From Chitinophagaceae bacterium (GTDB lineage: Bacteria; Bacteroidota; Bacteroidia; Chitinophagales; Chitinophagaceae): a stretch of 64,000 nucleotides of DNA. Position 1 is the stretch's first letter; each line of letters opens with the position of its first letter. Below are positions 59,711 to 64,000 of the stretch, in pieces. The stretch lies in the NCBI GenBank assembly GCA_020403455.1, contig JADBXP010000009.1:1-64000 (forward strand), read 5' to 3'. The notes beneath the pieces are model-generated. The model was not told where the DNA came from. It saw only the letters and a list, made by a program, of their open reading frames with translations, and did no database searches. A program made the translations under genes and the position numbers.

Positions 59711-60256
59711 ATGAAGCAACTCTTGTCTGCTACTTTCTTTGTTCTGCTACTGGCTACAATGAGTAGCATCCAGTCCTGTTCCTCTTCTCTTATTCCCTCT
59801 CGTCCGAAGTATACCATCGTCTCTGATACAGAGACAGTAGTAATGAAGGGCGCTCTCAACAGGGCGACGCTGGACAAAGAACCCGCTTTCACCTGGATGA
59901 CGGAGAACAGAAAATATGGATCTGCTGATGCGGGTGCTGTGAAAATTTTTAGCGAAAAGAAAGATCAGTTTACTTTGCTCATCTTCATTGGTACCTGGTG
60001 CCATGATTCCCAAAATCTTTTGCCCCTCTTATTCCGACTGGCCGATAAAAGCGGGTTCCCCGACAACCGAATTCAGATTGTGGGCCTTGATAGAAACAAA
60101 ACCGCCCCCAACAACTGGCACCAGGTTTGGAACATCACGAATGTGCCAACCTTCATTGTTTTGCAAAATGGGAAAGAAGCAGGTCGTGTGGTTGAGTACG
60201 GTACCACCGGGAACATGGAAAAAGAGTTGGCAGCAATTGTTGCCAAATTACCCTAG
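59711..60256 (+). CDS. Thioredoxin-like lipoprotein with single active-site Cys
   Basis: A 181-residue predicted lipoprotein with a signal peptide (MKQLLSATFFVLLLATM) ending at a lipobox (IQSC). The fold is thioredoxin-like: FIGTWCHDSQNLLPLLFRLADKS (near 95-115) and the cis-proline NVPTFIVLQNGKEAGR. The active site has WCHDS, so only the first Cys of the usual CxxC is kept. It cannot do a normal two-Cys thioredoxin cycle and may act as an isomerase, a thiol-disulfide partner or a non-catalytic binding protein. I use the ATG at 59711; the TTG at 59687 is unlikely. It is followed by convergent mscS, 1 bp away. Confidence 0.85.
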   Translation: MKQLLSATFFVLLLATMSSIQSCSSSLIPSRPKYTIVSDTETVVMKGALNRATLDKEPAFTWMTENRKYGSADAGAVKIFSEKKDQFTLLIFIGTWCHDSQNLLPLLFRLADKSGFPDNRIQIVGLDRNKTAPNNWHQVWNITNVPTFIVLQNGKEAGRVVEYGTTGNMEKELAAIVAKLP

Positions 60257-60257
60257 A

Positions 60258-61361
60258 CTAACTATTTGACTCATGGGAAAGCTGAACTGACAAGCGATTG
60301 CTGGCAGCAGCCAACTGTATACCACGCTTCTGTAATTCTTCCAACAACAGGAGCAGGATGTCTTCCTTCACTTTGTTATAAACAGCAATTGGTTCTTCAG
60401 AAGAACTAAAATATTCCACCAATATCACATGTGCGTTTTTCCCGGTATCTGTAACATACATATTACACAACTCAATGCCTTTGCTCTGAATATATGGAGG
60501 CAGCGAGCTAGTAAATTCGGCAAGTTGCGCTGTAGTCGCTGAAAGATCCAACTCAAACCGAATCTCTGTCCTGCGCTGATTACGCTGTGTAAGGTTGTCA
60601 ATGATATTGTCAACCATCTGTTTGTTGGGCACAGTTATCAATGTTCTTTCAGGCGTTCGAATGCGGGTGCTGCGCAGACCGATTTTTTCTATCGTTCCTG
60701 TGAATTGAGCCACCTTCACTTGTTCGCCTGTAATAAATGGTTTATCGAAAAAGATGATGAAAGACGCAATCAGGTTTTCCATGCTCTCCCTGGCTGCCAG
60801 TGCTATGGCCGCACCCACTATACTCAATCCCGTTAAGATGCTGCCGATCTCTTTATTAAAGGAAAACCGTAAAATGAGCAGGATGCCAATTAGCAGCAAA
60901 ATCACTTTGAAAAAATCCTTGAAGAAAATGATCAGTTGATTGTCTGACAGGTCAGAAGTTCGACTGGCTTTTTCTTCCAATATCAATGCAATGAAGTCAA
61001 CACCGCGCCGGCACAACCATATGAATGTAATGATTAGCCAGGCGACAAAGACGGTTTTAGCCATATCTCTTGTGGAGGTCTGGTAAATATTGATATCGAG
61101 CGCGGCAGGAAAATTGAGTTTAGCCAGAGAAATAAAAACAACAACAGAAAACAGGAAATAGTCCAGCGGCTTAAGCACCAGATTTAAGAACGACTGCCTG
61201 GCATCGTACTGTAGGTTTTTTGATAAAAATCGGTACGCCGATTTGGCGAGAAATGAAGAAATGAATCGTATCAGCAATAAAGTGACCAAACAAACCAATA
61301 GCACCCATAGATAATCACTTACGGTGTTGCTGAGAATAGTATGCTGCAAAAGACGTCGCAT
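60258..61361 (-). CDS. Mechanosensitive ion channel (MscS family)
   Basis: A 367-residue membrane channel of the MscS family. The N-terminal 180 residues contain about four hydrophobic helices; the pore-lining TM3 is in IGSILTGLSIVGAAIALAARESMENLIASF (about 165-195). The cytosolic beta-domain follows (GTIEKIGLRSTRIRTPERTLITVPNKQM). It opens under membrane tension to release solutes. It is the last gene of the leftward ftsH-lutC-GGCT-lpxH group. Confidence 0.93.
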   Translation of the reverse strand: MRRLLQHTILSNTVSDYLWVLLVCLVTLLLIRFISSFLAKSAYRFLSKNLQYDARQSFLNLVLKPLDYFLFSVVVFISLAKLNFPAALDINIYQTSTRDMAKTVFVAWLIITFIWLCRRGVDFIALILEEKASRTSDLSDNQLIIFFKDFFKVILLLIGILLILRFSFNKEIGSILTGLSIVGAAIALAARESMENLIASFIIFFDKPFITGEQVKVAQFTGTIEKIGLRSTRIRTPERTLITVPNKQMVDNIIDNLTQRNQRRTEIRFELDLSATTAQLAEFTSSLPPYIQSKGIELCNMYVTDTGKNAHVILVEYFSSSEEPIAVYNKVKEDILLLLLEELQKRGIQLAAASNRLSVQLSHESNS

Positions 61362-61370
61362 GCTGAATAA

Positions 61371-62132
61371 TTAAGAGGCGTTGGGTCGAATCAATTGTAG
61401 CTTTTCGCCATTAAACGCTGCATAGGAAAAATGTCTTATCCAGTCTCCGGTATTGATGTAGCGGCTTTTGTCTGTCAAAGAAAAGTCTATGGGGAAATGC
61501 CTGTGCCCGAAAATAAAATAATCGATCGGTTGTTGCTCTAGTTTCCTGTAACAATACTGAATGAGCCACTCATTCTCTGCACCGAGAAAATGCTGATCAC
61601 TGCTTCCGGTAGCCTCCCTGCTGGTGCGGCTAAAATATTGTGCGAGTCCGATTCCCAGGTCGGGATGCAACTGGCGAAACATCCATTGACATACCGGATG
61701 CCGAAATATTTTCTTGAGTCTTTTGTATCCATGGTCTCCGGGGCCTAAGCCATCACCGTGACCGATGAAGAATTTTTTTTCGCTCCACTCAAAAATCTTT
61801 GGCTCATGATATACCCGAATGCGAAGTTCATTTTCGAAATAGCCTCTCATCCAAAGATCGTGATTGCCGGTGAAGACATGAATGGGTATTCCCTTATCGC
61901 TCATCTCTGCCAGGCGACCCAGCAATCTTGTAAATCCTTTGGGTACTACCTGTTTGTACTCGAACCAAAAATCAAAAATATCACCAAGAATAAATAAGCT
62001 GTCGACATCTTCTTCGATGGAACGTAAAAAATCAACCACCTTTCGCTCTCTGGAGAGGCTTTGGGCTGCGTTGGGAGCACCCAGGTGAAAGTCTGAGAGG
62101 AAGTATATTTTTTTACCCGGTGCAGGTATCAT
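61371..62132 (-). CDS. lpxH: UDP-2,3-diacylglucosamine diphosphatase
   Basis: A 253-residue calcineurin-like metallophosphoesterase of lipid A biosynthesis. Metal motifs are SDFHLG (Asp14, His16), GDIFDFWFEY (about 48-57), GNHDLWMRG (near 88) and the C-terminal GHRHFP. It hydrolyses UDP-2,3-diacylglucosamine to lipid X. I start at MIPAPGKKIYFLSDFH (62132), since the longer ORF start overlaps the upstream GGCT-like gene and the family begins near the first metal motif. Confidence 0.87.
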   Translation of the reverse strand: MIPAPGKKIYFLSDFHLGAPNAAQSLSRERKVVDFLRSIEEDVDSLFILGDIFDFWFEYKQVVPKGFTRLLGRLAEMSDKGIPIHVFTGNHDLWMRGYFENELRIRVYHEPKIFEWSEKKFFIGHGDGLGPGDHGYKRLKKIFRHPVCQWMFRQLHPDLGIGLAQYFSRTSREATGSSDQHFLGAENEWLIQYCYRKLEQQPIDYFIFGHRHFPIDFSLTDKSRYINTGDWIRHFSYAAFNGEKLQLIRPNAS

Positions 62133-62136
62133 GCCA

Positions 62137-62568
62137 TCATTGGTTTTTCCGTTGAAGATATTCCAGAACATCGCCGCTGGTAACAATGGGTCTTCCATTT
62201 ACTTCTCCGGCATACCAATAGATCCATGCCGTTTCCGTCGTTTCACCTATTTCTACAGCAACCAAACTTCTCTCATACAATGCCGGACCATCTTCTTCGT
62301 CTGCCTGCACCCCCTCATAGTCATCCAGCTGCGCAATCGCCCAATCCCATTCATCCGTATGTTTGATTTGATAAAGTTCTCCTACAATATATGTTCCTGA
62401 ACCTTCAGGAAGGGCCACAGGATAATCACCCATATCGTATAAAGTTCCTTTTACACGTGCTGAACCCAGTGGAAGGAAATACCTGCTGATATATTGATAT
62501 GCCGGATGATGAAATCCGCTGCGCAGCGAACCGTAAACAAATAAAAGATGAGTAGCGGGCGTTGCCAT
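62137..62568 (-). CDS. Gamma-glutamylcyclotransferase (AIG2-like) family protein
   Basis: A 143-residue protein of the GGCT-like (AIG2) family, with the substrate-binding YGSLRSG near residue 13-19 and ALPEGSGTYIVGELYQI in the middle. GGCT enzymes cleave gamma-glutamyl peptides to 5-oxoproline; this short form may act on amines or other substrates. The start is the ATG at 62568. It lies between the LutC-like gene (10 bp) and lpxH (4 bp) and is probably cotranscribed. Confidence 0.87.
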   Translation of the reverse strand: MATPATHLLFVYGSLRSGFHHPAYQYISRYFLPLGSARVKGTLYDMGDYPVALPEGSGTYIVGELYQIKHTDEWDWAIAQLDDYEGVQADEEDGPALYERSLVAVEIGETTETAWIYWYAGEVNGRPIVTSGDVLEYLQRKNQ

Positions 62569-62578
62569 GACAGAACAA

Positions 62579-63205
62579 TTATTCTTCAATTAGAAAACAA
62601 TATACTTCTTTCGGCCCATGAACCCCCACTACCAGCGTTTTTTCTATGTCGGCTGTGCGACTTGGGCCTGTTGCCAGGGTAACCATGGAAGGATATTTTT
62701 TTCCGGGCTCAAAGAGCGCATCAATTCCGTCTGCAATATCAGCTTTCACCTGGTGGGCATAGGCAATACAAATATGAATCGGGGCATAAACACTCACGGT
62801 TCTTCCACTCTCATTTCCGCTTCCCAGAAGAATGGAGCCGGTGCGGGCTACCAGGTATTCACATCCGGTTATAGCTGCATCACAACTGGCCAAACCACTG
62901 TGGTAATCGGGTGCATAGCCATTGGACTGTAACAATTCTTTTAGCTGGGTGTCGCGGCAGTAGATTTTTTTCCACTCACGCTTGGTTGCTAATGCGTTGA
63001 GTTGTTCTGCCAGCTCACTTACGCTCGAGCAATAACAAAACTTCCCCTGCAGGGCAGTGAAGCGCTCGGCAAACTCCAACACGGGCTCCTGTGCCATTGG
63101 CACAAAATGAGAATCTAGGGAAGTTCCCGGAAAGGGAACAGGCACCGGTTGCTTCAGTGCCTGTTTGATGCGTTTTAAAATATTCTCGCGTGCAGTTCCT
63201 GCCAT
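62579..63205 (-). CDS. LutC/YkgG family LUD domain protein
   Basis: A 208-residue LUD-domain protein. Characteristic LUD segments are ITGCEYLVARTGSILLGSGNESGR (about 110-135) and SMVTLATGPSRTADIEKTLVVGVHGPKEVYC toward the C-terminus. LutC is part of LutABC L-lactate oxidation in other bacteria, but no LutA or LutB lies here, so the role is open. It lies 6 bp after the ftsH stop codon. Confidence 0.9.
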   Translation of the reverse strand: MAGTARENILKRIKQALKQPVPVPFPGTSLDSHFVPMAQEPVLEFAERFTALQGKFCYCSSVSELAEQLNALATKREWKKIYCRDTQLKELLQSNGYAPDYHSGLASCDAAITGCEYLVARTGSILLGSGNESGRTVSVYAPIHICIAYAHQVKADIADGIDALFEPGKKYPSMVTLATGPSRTADIEKTLVVGVHGPKEVYCFLIEE

Positions 63206-63211
63206 AAAAAA

Positions 63212-64000
63212 TTAAACGATGGTGGAAGAATCTTCCGGATTGGTCTTATTCGGACCGATGGTACTTTCACCTACCACGTCGTCGTTGCTTAACTCCGGCT
63301 CAATGCTCACGGGCTTCTTTTCCTCGAATGGACGCTTTCCGATTAAATGTTCGACATCACTCTTGTGTAATACTTCTTTGCTAAGCAACTCGCGGGCCAA
63401 AATCTCTACTTCGCTTTTCTTTTCCTGCAACAGTTGAAGTGTACGATTATAGGCGGCTTCGATAATGGCTCTTACTTCCTCATCAATCAACTTGCCGGTC
63501 TCCTCGCTATAGGGTTTGGTAAAAGTGTTTTCATTTGAAGGATCGTAAAAACTTACGTTGCCGACTTTGCTGTTCATGCCATACGCAGTTACCATACTGT
63601 AGGCAATGCGGGTGATTTGCTGGAGGTCATTGGCAGCTCCGGTAGAAATTTTACCAAAGAAGACCTGCTCGGCAGCCCTTCCACCCAGGGTCATACAAAT
63701 CTGGTCATTGAGCTGCTCGGTATTGTAGAGGTATTGCTCTGTAGGCGTATATTGAGCATAGCCCAATGCTGCAGTACCACGGGGTACAATGGTTACCTTG
63801 AGTAAGGGATAAGCATGCTCGAGGAACCATCCGCACACGGCATGACCGGCTTCGTGATATGCAATCACTTCTTTCTCATGAGGAGCAATTATTTTATTCT
63901 TTTTCTCCAACCCACCAATTACACGGTCAATGGCATCCTGGAAGTCGATCATCTCTACAGAGGCCTTGCCTTTGCGCGCAGCAATCAAGGCTGCTTCATT
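63212..64000 (-). CDS. ftsH: ATP-dependent zinc metalloprotease FtsH, C-terminal part (cut by window edge)
   Basis: About 263 C-terminal residues of a membrane-anchored AAA+ protease that degrades unassembled or damaged membrane and cytosolic proteins. The zinc site HEAGH is in IAYHEAGHAVCGWF, and the characteristic LGGRAAEQVFFG and GAANDLQQITRIAYSMV follow. The reading frame stays open to base 64000 (ending NEAALIAARKGKAS when read from the edge), so the AAA domain and N-terminus lie outside. A long charged tail (residues after the LIGKRPF) is typical of Bacteroidota FtsH. Confidence 0.95.
   Translation of the reverse strand, partial: NEAALIAARKGKASVEMIDFQDAIDRVIGGLEKKNKIIAPHEKEVIAYHEAGHAVCGWFLEHAYPLLKVTIVPRGTAALGYAQYTPTEQYLYNTEQLNDQICMTLGGRAAEQVFFGKISTGAANDLQQITRIAYSMVTAYGMNSKVGNVSFYDPSNENTFTKPYSEETGKLIDEEVRAIIEAAYNRTLQLLQEKKSEVEILARELLSKEVLHKSDVEHLIGKRPFEEKKPVSIEPELSNDDVVGESTIGPNKTNPEDSSTIV

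Noticed and set aside
1..64000. CRISPR array, tRNA or rRNA genes
   Set aside because: No regularly spaced direct repeats and no cloverleaf or rRNA-like sequence was seen on reading the gaps by eye; a tRNAscan-SE and CRISPR search would settle this.

Overview
The window looks like a chromosome segment of a Bacteroidota bacterium, most likely from the Chitinophagaceae/Chitinophagales side of the phylum. The evidence is gene content: a PorP/SprF protein next to a type B sorting-domain metalloprotease, a PorG-like protein, GldC, tandem OmpH/Skp chaperones beside BamA, and several Bacteroidota-centred families (DUF6428, DUF6671, SIMPL, CtlX). Promoters resemble the Bacteroidota -7 element TAnnTTTG with a TTG/TTTG near -33, and Shine-Dalgarno sequences are rare. 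All assignments come from reading the proteins; no database was searched. No tRNA, rRNA or CRISPR array was recognised.

Layout. 1-2.8 kb is an AT-rich accessory island: the end of an IS66-type transposase, a C5 cytosine methyltransferase whose last codons appear to come from the IS end, and two unknown genes bounded by inverted repeats like those of gene cassettes. 2.8-6.3 kb holds a TPR protein and an arginine deiminase plus CtlX pair (arginine to citrulline to ornithine). 6.3-14.4 kb is a phenylalanine/tyrosine catabolic island: phenylalanine hydroxylase, HPPD, homogentisate dioxygenase, fumarylacetoacetase, acetoacetyl-CoA synthetase and a flavin reductase-like protein. 14.5-16.2 kb has a YjbR protein and a small ars operon (arsR, DUF6428, arsC) without an efflux pump. 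16.3-28.8 kb is mixed: a serine hydrolase, an M20 peptidase, arginase, a lipoprotein hydrolase, a HerA-like ATPase, a ceramidase-like protein with a PhyH oxygenase, an OmpA protein, and a Crp/Fnr regulator divergent from a small membrane protein plus thioredoxin. 28.8-35.4 kb is a leftward operon that joins N-acyl-D-amino-acid deacylase, DgcN-like DUF1611 and DgcA-like epimerase genes (probable D-glutamate or murein-fragment catabolism) to DUF6671, TsaC/Sua5 and an SbtA-like permease.

35.5-45.4 kb carries SIMPL and DUF6174 genes, a secreted M43 protease with its PorP/SprF partner, a neutral zinc metallopeptidase, an alpha-galactosidase-like hydrolase and rnpA-rpmH. 45.5-58.9 kb is a long leftward envelope block: glycosyltransferase, gldC, yqeY, cvpA, alpha/beta hydrolase, CBS protein, BamA/TamA-like, nadK, porG, uppS, bamA, two ompH genes and murI. 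59-64 kb has a polyproline MerR regulator, a thioredoxin-like lipoprotein, and a leftward group ftsH (cut by the window edge), lutC-like, GGCT-like, lpxH and mscS.

Most of the window is ordinary chromosomal Bacteroidota sequence. The least explained parts are the cassette-like left end, the D-amino-acid operon, the hairpin-flanked small ORF near 26.8 kb and the structured gap near 41.5 kb.
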